This document shows positions 8,305 through 17,359 of a stretch of 64,000 bases of DNA, piece by piece. The translations under genes and the position numbers were made by a program. The notes beneath the pieces were generated by a model. It was given only the letters and a program-made list of their open reading frames with translations, was not told where the DNA came from and did no database searches. Source of the DNA: Gammaproteobacteria bacterium (GTDB lineage Bacteria > Pseudomonadota > Gammaproteobacteria > UBA4575). Position 1 is the first letter of the stretch. Each line of letters starts with the position of its first letter. The DNA lies in the NCBI GenBank assembly GCA_028279275.1, contig JANQOB010000006.1, positions 124,001 through 188,000 on the forward strand, written 5' to 3'.

Positions 8305-9054
8305 TTATGCAGCAGATGCCTCAGTTTGACTATCAGTCACAAAGTTAAGAACTTTTACTGATGCCATTTCAAGACTGTCAACAATTTCAGTTGTCTTGGT
8401 TGAAAGCCATGCATGAATTAATAACAAAGGAATACCTACCATCAAACCAAACGCAGTTGTGTTCATTGCTACAGAAATATTTGCAGACAAAATATCCGCT
8501 TTATCCGCAGGATTTGCTTCTGCGATTGATGTAAATGCACCAATCAAACCAATAATGGTTCCGAGCAATCCAAGCAAAGTGGCAATATTTGCGAAGGTAG
8601 CAAGATAGTGCGTACGCTTTTCTAATTTCGGCAACACTTCCATCAAGCCCTCTTCCATTGCAATCTCAACATCATCTCGACGTCGTGTTGTTTTTGCACG
8701 TAGAAAGCCATAATGAATAATACGGCTAACTGCAGCTTTTGATTTTTCTGCAAAACCCATCGCTTGTGACATGTTGCCACTTTTTAATGCAGACTGTAGT
8801 TTGTTCCAAGCTAACTGATTGCGCGTGCGTGATGCAGAAAGATAGAGATATCTTTCAATTGCAATCGCAATACCAATTGCAAGAATAATTGCAATTGGAA
8901 TCATGAATGGCCCACCAGATTGGAAAAAAGAAACTACCGTCTCATATAGGCTCGGATCGTGCACTTCAGGAGTTACTAGCAATTCTGTGCCATCCTCCAT
9001 CATTACAGTCTCTGAACCATCGGTAGTGATGATTTCTGACCCGTTCTCTTCCAT
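8305..9054 (-). CDS. exbB: MotA/TolQ/ExbB proton channel protein
   Basis: 249 aa with three membrane helices: ~40-66 (FMIPIAIILAIGIAIAIERY), ~150-178 (ATLLGLLGTIIGLIGAF) and ~195-220 (TTAFGLMVGIPLLLI). The last two hold the Thr residues and small-residue packing typical of ExbB/TolQ pore helices. The N-terminus has an acidic, repetitive stretch (EENGSEII, TDGSETV, EDGTELL) not usual in ExbB. A strong ribosome site (AAGGAG, 7 nt before the ATG) gives a firm start. It heads the motor part of the cluster, followed by two exbD genes and the TonB-like gene. Expected role: pentameric inner-membrane channel that converts the proton gradient into movement of the ExbD/TonB-like partners. Confidence 0.92.
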   Translation of the reverse strand: MEENGSEIITTDGSETVMMEDGTELLVTPEVHDPSLYETVVSFFQSGGPFMIPIAIILAIGIAIAIERYLYLSASRTRNQLAWNKLQSALKSGNMSQAMGFAEKSKAAVSRIIHYGFLRAKTTRRRDDVEIAMEEGLMEVLPKLEKRTHYLATFANIATLLGLLGTIIGLIGAFTSIAEANPADKADILSANISVAMNTTAFGLMVGIPLLLIHAWLSTKTTEIVDSLEMASVKVLNFVTDSQTEASAA

Positions 9055-9120
9055 TTTTTTGCTCCTTAGCGTTTAACGCTTTAATAAAATCCAGCTAAAT
9101 TGCTGGAATGAAAACCTAAA

Positions 9121-9405
9121 TTAATAATATTGTTCGTAGTAGCTTACTTTTCTTTTGTGCACATCCTTATCTACAGGACCCAGCACTTCATCAAGTAAAC
9201 TCTGTAAAGGCGATCCATCTAATTCTCCTGGTTCTGGCGCCTTCCAGGGAACAATAACCAATGCCTTGGGTAATTCACGATTACCAATAACTGAGATACC
9301 TTCTAATTCTTGGGTAGGACCCACTTGCTTTACTCGCGGATTTTCTTCTGCCGTAACAACCCAACAAGCTAGAAATAAACTGACGAAAATTAATAATTTT
9401 TTCAT
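9121..9405 (-). CDS. small exported protein of the ExbB/TPR cluster
   Basis: 94 aa. A signal peptide (KKLLIFVSLFLACWVVTAEE) is followed by a short mature chain containing ISVIGNRELPKALVIVPWK, then an acidic stretch and a Tyr-rich end (YYEQYY). I know no named domain, but I recall the GNRELPK..VPWK motif from small proteins beside ExbB/ExbD/AgmX genes in other gammaproteobacteria. It lies 5 nt after the TPR lipoprotein gene and 66 nt before exbB on the same strand. A periplasmic accessory subunit of the machine is the most likely role, by inference from context only. Length and exported character are directly visible. Confidence 0.7.
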   Translation of the reverse strand: MKKLLIFVSLFLACWVVTAEENPRVKQVGPTQELEGISVIGNRELPKALVIVPWKAPEPGELDGSPLQSLLDEVLGPVDKDVHKRKVSYYEQYY

Positions 9406-9410
9406 TTTAT

Positions 9411-10058
9411 TCAGCTACCCTGCTTCTTTAACTGAGACATCCACGCAATTACTTGCTTATCCTGCCCACCAGATAAATCCAAATATTCTTGATAGTGGTT
9501 TAATGCGCACCCTATTTTCCTTAAATACACATCACACAAAATAGCTAGATTCAGATGGGCGTTTTTATAATCCGGATACGCGGCCAGAGCCTTCATGTAT
9601 AGCTTCTCAGCCTCATCGAACTTACCTTCTTCACGCTTTAATATAGCCAGTTGATTTAAGGCATATGGATTATTTGGATTGATGATAATTGCTTTTTCGA
9701 ACGCAAGTTGCGCGCGCTTAGTGTCACCCAGTTCTTTATAAGCTACACCGATATTGACCCATGGACCGGAGATTCTTTGATCCATCTTAGCTACTTTTTG
9801 CATTTCTAAAATAGCTGTATCGTAATTTTTTGCGCGCATATGTTTTAATGCTTCATTGTAAGCCGTAATTGTTTTCTTACTAACCCTGAATTTTGGTTGA
9901 GCTAATAACTTTTCAGAAGACTTTTCATTTTTTGTTTCGCTTTTAGTTGCGCTTGTCGGCTTTTTGAGGCTTGGTAAATTTGCACAACTAGACAACGTTG
10001 TAATAGCCAATACCATCACACCGAGAACTACTAAAAATTTAATAGATGTTCTGTACAA
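9411..10058 (-). CDS. TPR lipoprotein
   Basis: 215 aa from a TTG at 10058, which has GGAG 8 nt upstream; a GTG at 10067 is the alternative but has no spaced ribosome site. Signal peptide with lipobox LSSC (Cys about residue 25), a basic linker, then about three TPR units (AWVNIGVAYKELGDTKRAQ, NPYALNQLAILKREEGKFD, NAHLNLAILCDVY). The domain resembles PilF/NlpI-type TPR lipoproteins that act as pilotins or scaffolds at the outer membrane. It overlaps the end of the preceding large TPR gene by 20 nt, a sign of translational coupling. Likely the outer-membrane side adaptor of the cluster. Confidence 0.82.
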   Translation of the reverse strand: MYRTSIKFLVVLGVMVLAITTLSSCANLPSLKKPTSATKSETKNEKSSEKLLAQPKFRVSKKTITAYNEALKHMRAKNYDTAILEMQKVAKMDQRISGPWVNIGVAYKELGDTKRAQLAFEKAIIINPNNPYALNQLAILKREEGKFDEAEKLYMKALAAYPDYKNAHLNLAILCDVYLRKIGCALNHYQEYLDLSGGQDKQVIAWMSQLKKQGS

Positions 10059-12855
10059 GACTTTCACTCCTTTCAGCTTTCACATATTGTGCCGGTGATA
10101 ATTTTGCTAATTCAGTCATACTTTTCTTTACCCATTCGTCATACACTTCTGCTGAAATACGTGCTGCATTTAATTCGTGTACTTCAATTGCTTGCTCCTC
10201 AAATGGATAAGCTTGCTCTTCTAGAAGAATTTCATATTGTTCAATTTCCTCGCTAGACAATCCTTTAGGACGATCGGATTCCATCATCGCAATTGCAAAG
10301 TCTTGATATATCCTCCCTGTCCAATACGTTGCAGCAGTTGTAACTTGTGCAACTTTATAATTACTTGCGGTTTCATACGCATCTAACGCAACTTGCATTT
10401 GTTTTTTCTTGCGTTTTAAACTTCTTTCTAATGGATGTCTCAAAGAAATTTGTTTATATGCTTCATATTGAATCTTTGCTAAATCCAAAGTTGCATTTGC
10501 AGCCAAATACTTTGTGCGGTCACTACGCTCTGCACCAGCCCGTGCATCTGTATCGATCAAATTTCGTTGCCAAGTGCGCTTTTCTTTAATTTTTTTACGC
10601 CCGTGATACATCTCTACAAGTTTCTGCATTGCTTCCATTGCTGGTTCAACAGGCTTAGGATGTTCTTTTACATATGCGATTAAACTATTTTCTTCAGCAT
10701 AAATATCCCCACCCTTTCCATATAGACTTGCGGCCTGTAAATGTGCTTCACGTTTTAATTTAGGATCACTTGAGCTTGCACCAATTGCTTCATATTCTTT
10801 AGCAGCTTTCAAATGTTGACCGCCTTTGTCATATGACACAGCAAGTTTTTTCGTTACATCACTTTGTAACTCATGTTCTGGATAGCGCACACGAAAACTT
10901 TCCAATGTCGTTGATGCTCGATTCCAGTCTTCTAGTTCAAGCAAAGCTGCTGCGGCATCATACTCAGCAGTCGAACGAATTTTTGCATCAGGTACCACTT
11001 GCCCAACCCTTAGAAAGTGAGAAACGGCAGCATTCAAGTCACCTTCTTTTTTACTTGCTTCACCTTGTTTGTATACAGATGCTGCTAGTCGATCTTTTAA
11101 TGGTTCACGTAACTCCTTGTTGGCTTCAACTCTACGCAAAGCCTCTACATATGACTTTTCAGAACTATCATATTGGCCTGTATCAAATGCTGAATTAGCT
11201 TTGACGGCCCACGCTGATAACACCAATTTTTGATCTGAGCTAGAGTGCTCCCTAATGATAATATCGGATGCTTCTGTAGCACGCGTATAATCCTTACGCG
11301 CGTAAAGTTCTTCTGCAGTGACCGTCATAACCTTAGCAACTTCCGGATGCTCAGGATGATTTTCATTAAACTTGAATGAGCTATCGATAAGTTGATTTTT
11401 GATTGCTGATTGTTGAGCAGCACCATTTTCTAACTTGAGCCACTCGTTATAAGCGATTATCGCAGCGTAACCAGCCTCGGCAGATTTAGAATGTTTTTTG
11501 TAATCATAGGCAGTTTTTTCATAAGATTGCACAGCCTTAGCATATTGTTTAGTTTCATATTGAACTTCTGCTAGGTAGAAATTCATTTCAGGTGCTTGTT
11601 CATCCTCAGGGAATGAATCTAAGTATGCTGTATACCAGGTTGCAGCTTCATCATAGAATTCCTTAGGGTTTTGACGTTCTTTCTGTGCAACAGAATGATA
11701 ATGTTTTGCAAGATCAGTGATTGTAGACTTAAGCAGTGAAACAATATCTTCTGAGTCAGCTATTTCATTGTTCACCCAATACTCAGACTTTAAATTGTAG
11801 TCCACAACAAATTCTTTCTTTGCTCGTAAAACCTCTGTGGGAAAGTTACCTTTCTTATATGCATCAATAGACTTAATTTGAAAATGCGGTGCTTTAGGGC
11901 TGAATCTATGTGTTTCTACAAACTGTCGGTAAGTATTTGCAGCATCACTCCAACGACGTTTTTCTAAATATTGCTCACCCAATCGTTCGTAAACTAGAAT
12001 TTCATATGGTTTTCTACCGGATTTTGCAAAAAATCCTGACACTTCATCAGGGCCACCTAAATATGCAAAACTTAAACTAATTGCACGCAAAGTATCGTCT
12101 ACGAGCTCTTGATCAGGTTGAGAAAGTTGCGCAATTTGTTCTTTTTCAACACCATTAACGAGCAAATTATCCAAAACCAAATTAAACGATGGGAGGCCAT
12201 AATCATAATCAACTTGCTTGAAGTGCGACCAACCATGTTTATAGAGTGAGTGAATGTAAAAACGACTTTCCGGTCCGTGTTTGATTACAGACTCATATGC
12301 ATCTTCTGCTTGCGCATATTTTTTTTCAACAAATAAAATTTCAGCACGTCTAAACTGTGTTTCCGCAAAGTATGTTGAATCAGGAAATTCATAAACTAAT
12401 TGATCCAATGCTTTTAATGCTTTTTCATGTTCACCACTTAGCTCATAAGCACGCGAGATTTGATAAAGGACACGATCTCTCCCCTCGTATGAAGTGTGTT
12501 TAGCCAAAATGTCTTCATAGAGCTTAATAGTTTCTGCATAACTAGATTTATTAGGTACTTGAATATTTTCAGCTAAATGATCTTCTGTTTCCTCCATGCG
12601 TAAATCACCTAAACGACGCAGAACCTCAGGATGAACATCGTTAGGATTTTCTTTGACAATTTTTCTATATTGGCTGATTGCTTTGGTACGACTGCTTTTT
12701 ACAGGGACATCTTCATTTACTTTGGCTTTTTTGCTACTGACACTGCCAATAGTTTCACCACGGCCCTTACCAAAGCTACCACAAGAAGCCAATAAGCTAG
12801 CAACCGTAATAGCTAGAATAATTTTTTGCACGAACCCTACCAAAACTTCCACCAT
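10039..12855 (-). CDS. large TPR lipoprotein
   Basis: 938 aa. Signal peptide with lipobox LLASC (lipidated Cys about residue 25). From ~55 to the C-terminus there are many degenerate TPR units, some of the YbgF/BamD type (DRVLYQISRAYELSGEHEKA, TYFAETQFRRAEILFVEKKY, APEMNFYLAEVQYETKQYA). The fold should be a long superhelix in the periplasm, suited to spanning or scaffolding. The start at 12855 overlaps the upstream TPR gene by 19 nt; a GTG at 12831 (giving MQKIILAITV...) is a possible alternative with a more typical lipoprotein signal. In the Myxococcus gliding complex, large TPR proteins link a TolQR-like motor to the outer membrane; the same is inferred here. Confidence 0.85.
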   Translation of the reverse strand: MVEVLVGFVQKIILAITVASLLASCGSFGKGRGETIGSVSSKKAKVNEDVPVKSSRTKAISQYRKIVKENPNDVHPEVLRRLGDLRMEETEDHLAENIQVPNKSSYAETIKLYEDILAKHTSYEGRDRVLYQISRAYELSGEHEKALKALDQLVYEFPDSTYFAETQFRRAEILFVEKKYAQAEDAYESVIKHGPESRFYIHSLYKHGWSHFKQVDYDYGLPSFNLVLDNLLVNGVEKEQIAQLSQPDQELVDDTLRAISLSFAYLGGPDEVSGFFAKSGRKPYEILVYERLGEQYLEKRRWSDAANTYRQFVETHRFSPKAPHFQIKSIDAYKKGNFPTEVLRAKKEFVVDYNLKSEYWVNNEIADSEDIVSLLKSTITDLAKHYHSVAQKERQNPKEFYDEAATWYTAYLDSFPEDEQAPEMNFYLAEVQYETKQYAKAVQSYEKTAYDYKKHSKSAEAGYAAIIAYNEWLKLENGAAQQSAIKNQLIDSSFKFNENHPEHPEVAKVMTVTAEELYARKDYTRATEASDIIIREHSSSDQKLVLSAWAVKANSAFDTGQYDSSEKSYVEALRRVEANKELREPLKDRLAASVYKQGEASKKEGDLNAAVSHFLRVGQVVPDAKIRSTAEYDAAAALLELEDWNRASTTLESFRVRYPEHELQSDVTKKLAVSYDKGGQHLKAAKEYEAIGASSSDPKLKREAHLQAASLYGKGGDIYAEENSLIAYVKEHPKPVEPAMEAMQKLVEMYHGRKKIKEKRTWQRNLIDTDARAGAERSDRTKYLAANATLDLAKIQYEAYKQISLRHPLERSLKRKKKQMQVALDAYETASNYKVAQVTTAATYWTGRIYQDFAIAMMESDRPKGLSSEEIEQYEILLEEQAYPFEEQAIEVHELNAARISAEVYDEWVKKSMTELAKLSPAQYVKAERSESLVQNIY

Positions 12856-14807
12856 TTTTTAGAATTTTTAGACTGATCTTCCACATCAATATCAATTTGT
12901 TTTTGACCAGGTGGCGTTGAAGCAACCGCATCATATGCAGCTGCTAACTCATAACGAGCATGTTTTTCATAGCCCACTAGAATATTTTCACGCTTCTTTA
13001 ACTCTTTTACAGCTATGTGCTCAAGATACCGAGACTGTTGCAAAAATACTCGTTCAGAAATAGGTATCAGTCTTTTTATTTCTTTATGTAAAGCATGTAT
13101 ACGAGCTTCAAATTCATCAAATTTTTCTACACTTTCTGAAATTGCTTTTTTAATTGAAACACTTTTGTCGGGCGTTATAGACAGATGTTTTTCTATCTCT
13201 GATATTTTTTGTCTGTGATTCCATTTACGCTCAATGTAGGCACTATGAATTTGCCATTTCATAATACCTCGCATCAAATCTACTTTTTCTCGCATTTGAA
13301 CGATTTTATTGTTATCTGGTTCTTGTATGGCTAGTAATTCAAGACGCTCTTCAAGCTCATCTATTTTTGCTAATTTATGTTTTTCTTCTGCGGTAGCTAA
13401 TTGAATGAATTCATCATCATTTTCAATTTCGTTCAATACATAAGACAAGGTATCCTTCTGTGATTGTAATTTGTTTAAATCTAATTCATGTAAACGTTTT
13501 TTTACGAGAGGTAAGTATTTTTGATAACGAGCTTTGCGCGTATCAAGCATGGTGAGATAAATTTGTATATTCTCATCCCAATACATTAAGTTTTTCTTTA
13601 AAAATAATAAGTCACGGAAATTTTTTAACGCTTCATGAAATTCATGCTCAGCCAATAGTTCTGTAAAATATTTAACTTCAGGCAACTCAGGCAAATCACG
13701 CAGCGTCCAAAACCATCCCATTTGCGGGCCGCCTTTAGTTCTATCTAATAAGGCATTAACTAGTGCACCTTGTTCAATTTCACGCGCGGCGTAAGAAAGT
13801 TCTTGTGCTTCAGTTAAATAAATCTCAGCAGCTTTTTCGTATGCTTGCACAGCTCTTCCATGCAAACCCATCGCGTTATATGCATGCGCTAAAGCCAGAA
13901 TACCTTCTTGCACTTCAGAGTGGTAAGCACTGCGGTTACGTAGTTCCATTAAAGGAGCTAACGCATAATTATGTCTGTTAGCATTTGTATTTGCCCAACC
14001 AATACCAAGTAATGCTAAGTTGGAATAAAGACCTTCAAGGCGAACTTTTTCTAAATATTCAATCGCATCTTCTGGTCGATCATTTTGAATGAGCGTTAAA
14101 CCTGAAGCGAGATTGGCGCGATCACGAAGTGTGCGCATCGTTTCAGTTTCTGCTTTTAACTTACCAACCTTTTTTAAGTAATCGATACCCGTTTCAATAT
14201 CGCCTTGTTTGGTATGTGCAATACCTAAATTGTAATTCGCGTAATGTTTATATCTCTTTGAAGCTTTCCAGTTATCTAAACTAGAAATTGCCGCATCATA
14301 TTTTCCTTGCGACATGTATACTTGACCAGTGAGCAGTTTCAACTCGCCAAATATGCTTTCCTGTACTGGCCCACTTACATTTCTTAAAAATTCAGCAGAT
14401 TCATCTAAATAACCACGCTGGAAATAAATTTTAGCCAGATAATAGTATGCACGGTTCTTTATGGTTTCACGTACATTACCTTCTAATAGTTTATTGAAAA
14501 TACGTTTTGACTCTTTGTGCAATCCATATGATAAGTCTATACCACCAAGTAATAACTCATCTTCTGGAACATGGTTGGATGTTCGGTTTAAGTCACGTGC
14601 AGCTAATAAGTGTACAATAGAAGTAAAATAGTCTTCTTGGTAAAAATGAAATAAAACTTCTCCGTAATGAAGATCCTTAATAATATTCGGTTCTTCTACT
14701 TTTGCTTGTGACATTCCAGAAAATAGCAAAAGCATAGAAACGCAAAAAGCCAAGTATCCCTTGGCTTTGTATTTATTCACCACTGATGATAATTTAGCGG
14801 TTAACAT
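12837..14807 (-). CDS. TPR-repeat periplasmic protein with coiled coil
   Basis: 656 aa. A signal peptide (~18-35, ending GMSQA) leads into TPR units over ~45-345 (YDAAISSLDNWKASKRYKHY and GIDYLKKVGKL among them). Residues ~430-640 are long charged helices (KRLHELDLNKLQSQKDTLSY, EELEERLELLA-like), probably coiled coil. It ends with KKWWKFW, an odd aromatic tail. It starts 7 nt after the upstream small gene and overlaps the next TPR lipoprotein. It has no lipobox, so it should be soluble in the periplasm. Inferred role: part of the scaffold between the ExbB/ExbD/TonB-like motor and the outer membrane. Confidence 0.83.
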   Translation of the reverse strand: MLTAKLSSVVNKYKAKGYLAFCVSMLLLFSGMSQAKVEEPNIIKDLHYGEVLFHFYQEDYFTSIVHLLAARDLNRTSNHVPEDELLLGGIDLSYGLHKESKRIFNKLLEGNVRETIKNRAYYYLAKIYFQRGYLDESAEFLRNVSGPVQESIFGELKLLTGQVYMSQGKYDAAISSLDNWKASKRYKHYANYNLGIAHTKQGDIETGIDYLKKVGKLKAETETMRTLRDRANLASGLTLIQNDRPEDAIEYLEKVRLEGLYSNLALLGIGWANTNANRHNYALAPLMELRNRSAYHSEVQEGILALAHAYNAMGLHGRAVQAYEKAAEIYLTEAQELSYAAREIEQGALVNALLDRTKGGPQMGWFWTLRDLPELPEVKYFTELLAEHEFHEALKNFRDLLFLKKNLMYWDENIQIYLTMLDTRKARYQKYLPLVKKRLHELDLNKLQSQKDTLSYVLNEIENDDEFIQLATAEEKHKLAKIDELEERLELLAIQEPDNNKIVQMREKVDLMRGIMKWQIHSAYIERKWNHRQKISEIEKHLSITPDKSVSIKKAISESVEKFDEFEARIHALHKEIKRLIPISERVFLQQSRYLEHIAVKELKKRENILVGYEKHARYELAAAYDAVASTPPGQKQIDIDVEDQSKNSKKWWKFW

Positions 14808-14814
14808 TAATTTA

Positions 14815-15363
14815 TTATTCCCATTCTTTAACTATGAAATCGGGCTGATGCTTTGGTGTTCTGTCGGTAATTTTTAACTCCAGATATTTTGCTCCTAGAC
14901 CTTTGTCGATTATTCGGTTTGCTCCTCGTTTAAAATCTCTACCTTTAGGACCTCTGCCAACAAAATAGGCTACGAGCTCATGTTCACCAGATGGTAGATT
15001 GCCAATATAAATTTGATGCACGCCGCCACGCAGTAATGCATCAACTTCACGTTCAGTGTAAAGGTAATTCGCTACAACTTTTTCATTTAACATGACTTGA
15101 ACGGAATCCAAATCAAAAAAATCACCTACATCAACGGAAACATAAACTGCAACTTGAGTGCTGGATGGATAAAGAAGCTCTTCTTCTAAAATATAAAGAT
15201 CACGATTCAATTCAAGAACTTCTTCTTTTAATACTTGAATGTCATCATCCAAATCTTGGAAATCTTGTTCTTCACTAGTATTTAATTCGCCAATATCAGC
15301 ACCGACACTGCATACAAATACCAGTAGAACAGTACTAACTATCAAAATTAATTTCTTATGCAT
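14815..15363 (-). CDS. exported coiled-coil protein, first gene of the TPR/ExbB cluster
   Basis: 182 aa. Signal peptide (KKLILIVSTVLLVFVCSVGA), an acidic heptad region (~28-65, DIQVLKEEVLELNRDLYILE) and a C-terminal beta-rich domain. The latter has YVSVDVGDFFDLDSVQVML and then LPSGEHELVAYFVGRGPKG, which looks like an immunoglobulin-like or PEGA-like fold. No family name comes to mind. A strong ribosome site (GGAG, 7 nt before the ATG) and a 57-nt gap from the DUF3570 gene make it the first gene of the ten-gene motor cluster, though read-through from the redox cluster is possible. The function is unknown beyond being a periplasmic part of the cluster. Confidence 0.75.
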   Translation of the reverse strand: MHKKLILIVSTVLLVFVCSVGADIGELNTSEEQDFQDLDDDIQVLKEEVLELNRDLYILEEELLYPSSTQVAVYVSVDVGDFFDLDSVQVMLNEKVVANYLYTEREVDALLRGGVHQIYIGNLPSGEHELVAYFVGRGPKGRDFKRGANRIIDKGLGAKYLELKITDRTPKHQPDFIVKEWE

Positions 15364-15420
15364 ATTTTTTCTCCACCGACACTTCTACTATCCTTTTGTT
15401 AACACTTAGTTAACGATTTA

Positions 15421-16548
15421 CTAAAACCAAGAAGAAATGTAGAACTGTATGGTTGTAGCATCAAATGAATACCCGCCTCCTAAACTTGCGGTATCAGCAA
15501 CTGACTCTATTCCCGAATAATCGTCATAGTCGTAATCCAAATACTCAACTGCGAGATTTAAAGAGGCAGTGCGTAAAAATTTGTAGTCTTTAAATAAGTC
15601 GTAACGAACACGTCCACCTATAGCAAAGCTATCAAACGTACTAAGCTCTTTATCCCGCGCCATATACCTCAACCGGGTGCTGAAATTGTCGCTATAGAAA
15701 TCCGCCTTATCCTGGGTGTAATAGCGACCATAAACGTCAACAACCCATTGATTTCCAATGTATTGTGAATAATTAAGGTCTACTGTATGTGAACGAATAT
15801 CCCAAGTGTCCCTATAAAACCGATAGCCGACTGATGAAGAAGCCCTGTGTTGCCAATATTTAATACCTTTCAAAGAATAGGCTTGTCCCGTACGAGTATC
15901 AGGATACTCTTCAGACCCGCTGCCCTGTGAAACACCATTTACAAATACGAAACGATAAGGGTTATTTAAAAAACCTTCTTCAACAGTTGCCTCATAATCA
16001 AACTGCATGGCAAACGTTTTAGTAATCACCTGCGATATCCCGGCACGGAATAGATATCGATCCAAATCCTCTGCAAAACTATCTAAATCGACTCTTTCAA
16101 CATCATCGGTTCCAACTGATGCGCCAATGTTCATTTTTGTCATGGCACCAAACATTTCATGTGATATGTCGAAACTTACTAAATTAGATTCATAATCATC
16201 TTCATCACTATAGGTATAAGATAGATCCATTAACGTGTTGTCATATAAATATGTTCCACCCAACGTGAACTCATCACGTTCTTCGTTGTATTCACTTGCA
16301 CCTGCTAAGACATCTGGCGATGCGCCACTGATACTGTCATGATGGTATCCGCCATAAATAGAATATTTTCCTGCAAAGTTTTTACGCACCAACATTGTTG
16401 CACCATCAACTTCCACTCCACCTCCATCGTAATAGTGGTAGCCTATATCTGCTCGTTCTTCAGGTAATACTTCTGCCCATACATGATGACTACTAAACAT
16501 AGTTAGCAGCAAAATTAAAAAATATTTTTTGTAATACGTTTTAATCAT
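15421..16548 (-). CDS. DUF3570 outer-membrane beta-barrel protein
   Basis: 375 aa. Signal peptide to about residue 25, then alternating amphipathic strands through to a terminal Phe (YISSWF), the usual BAM recognition end of outer-membrane barrels. The early strands and the DSISGASPDV loop at 71-80 match what I recall of DUF3570. DUF3570 genes recur next to DUF4266, thioredoxin and ApbE genes, exactly as here. The D-x-x-S-G-A-S loop (Ser77 in the acceptor position) also matches the ApbE flavinylation motif found in NqrC and RnfG. It follows the DUF4266 gene by 11 nt. The inferred role is a surface redox or electron-conduit barrel; this is not established. Confidence 0.8.
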   Translation of the reverse strand: MIKTYYKKYFLILLLTMFSSHHVWAEVLPEERADIGYHYYDGGGVEVDGATMLVRKNFAGKYSIYGGYHHDSISGASPDVLAGASEYNEERDEFTLGGTYLYDNTLMDLSYTYSDEDDYESNLVSFDISHEMFGAMTKMNIGASVGTDDVERVDLDSFAEDLDRYLFRAGISQVITKTFAMQFDYEATVEEGFLNNPYRFVFVNGVSQGSGSEEYPDTRTGQAYSLKGIKYWQHRASSSVGYRFYRDTWDIRSHTVDLNYSQYIGNQWVVDVYGRYYTQDKADFYSDNFSTRLRYMARDKELSTFDSFAIGGRVRYDLFKDYKFLRTASLNLAVEYLDYDYDDYSGIESVADTASLGGGYSFDATTIQFYISSWF

Positions 16549-16559
16549 TATTTACAAAT

Positions 16560-16826
16560 TTAATTACAGCCACACCCGCCACCATGTGCGTAACCGGCTC
16601 CGCGCGCACCTTCTCGTGTGTTAAATACATGCTGTCTATATTTATTTGATAACGGATCTTTATTAAAACTCATTATGGGATCTGCCAAATATTCACGCTC
16701 ATATGGGGCAACCCAAGGTTCTAATTCAGGTAAACTTGGTAAGCGGAATGATGAACATGCACTGAGAGCAGTAAGTGTTACTATAATAAATAACAACCGC
16801 GAAACTTTTTTAGAATTAATAAACAT
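16560..16826 (-). CDS. DUF4266 lipoprotein
   Basis: 88 aa. The lipobox LSAC puts the lipidated Cys at residue 24. The mature part has WVAPYEREYLADPIM and ends in the DUF4266 signature, a Gly-rich tail GGGCGCN. Two Cys in the tail could be a redox pair, bind metal, or be maturation sites. The tail is reminiscent of small modified peptides, but no maturase gene is present. The start codon follows the TlpA stop by 3 nt (TGAGCCATG), so translation is coupled. DUF4266 genes are regularly found with DUF3570. The biochemical function is unknown, and a partner of the DUF3570 barrel is the natural guess. Confidence 0.82.
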   Translation of the reverse strand: MFINSKKVSRLLFIIVTLTALSACSSFRLPSLPELEPWVAPYEREYLADPIMSFNKDPLSNKYRQHVFNTREGARGAGYAHGGGCGCN

Positions 16827-16829
16827 GGC

Positions 16830-17339
16830 TCATTCCTTTCTTAAGGCTTGAATTTGGCGGTGATAGCGCTCTATATAGCCTTTCTTGTATCCTTTATTTA
16901 CATGACGAATCTTCCCTGCGCGATCAATGATGATCGTGGTTGGCATGGCTTTGATATCAAAACTTCTGCTAACGTTTTTGTCTTCGTCAAATAAGACGGG
17001 AAAATTTACTTTTAATTTTTTTGCCAAATACATTGCTTTAGACTGATCTTCGTCAATGTTTATACCTAGCAATTCAAAGTCGTATGGATCTAAAGACTCA
17101 TGCAATTCATTTAGGTGAGGAATTTCTTCTGTACATGGGCCACACCATGTAGCCCAAAAATTTAGCATGACAATGCGGCCTTTCAATTCACTTAAACGTA
17201 TGTTCTTGCCAGAAGCACTTTTTAAAGTGAAATCAGGTGCTGTATCGACTTTAATTTTGGCAATTGATACTACACTTGCAGCACTGACTATAAGTAATAA
17301 AGTTAAAATCCCTGTAACTAAAATATATTTTTTACTCAT
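16830..17339 (-). CDS. TlpA-family thioredoxin, membrane-anchored
   Basis: 169 aa. N-terminal signal anchor (~5-28), then a thioredoxin fold of the TlpA/ResA/CcmG type. The active site is WCGPC (Cys66 and Cys69), with an upstream APDFTLKSASGK strand and the cis-Pro region KAMPTTIIIDRAG. Such proteins reduce periplasmic disulfides, often on apocytochromes before haem attachment. Here it sits between barrel and DUF4266 genes in a cluster with c-type haem lipoproteins, so a maturation role for the cytochrome Cys or for the two tail Cys of DUF4266 is plausible. Gaps of 20 and 3 nt support one operon. Confidence 0.88.
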   Translation of the reverse strand: MSKKYILVTGILTLLLIVSAASVVSIAKIKVDTAPDFTLKSASGKNIRLSELKGRIVMLNFWATWCGPCTEEIPHLNELHESLDPYDFELLGINIDEDQSKAMYLAKKLKVNFPVLFDEDKNVSRSFDIKAMPTTIIIDRAGKIRHVNKGYKKGYIERYHRQIQALRKE

Positions 17340-17359
17340 AATGATACTTTTCTGAATAA

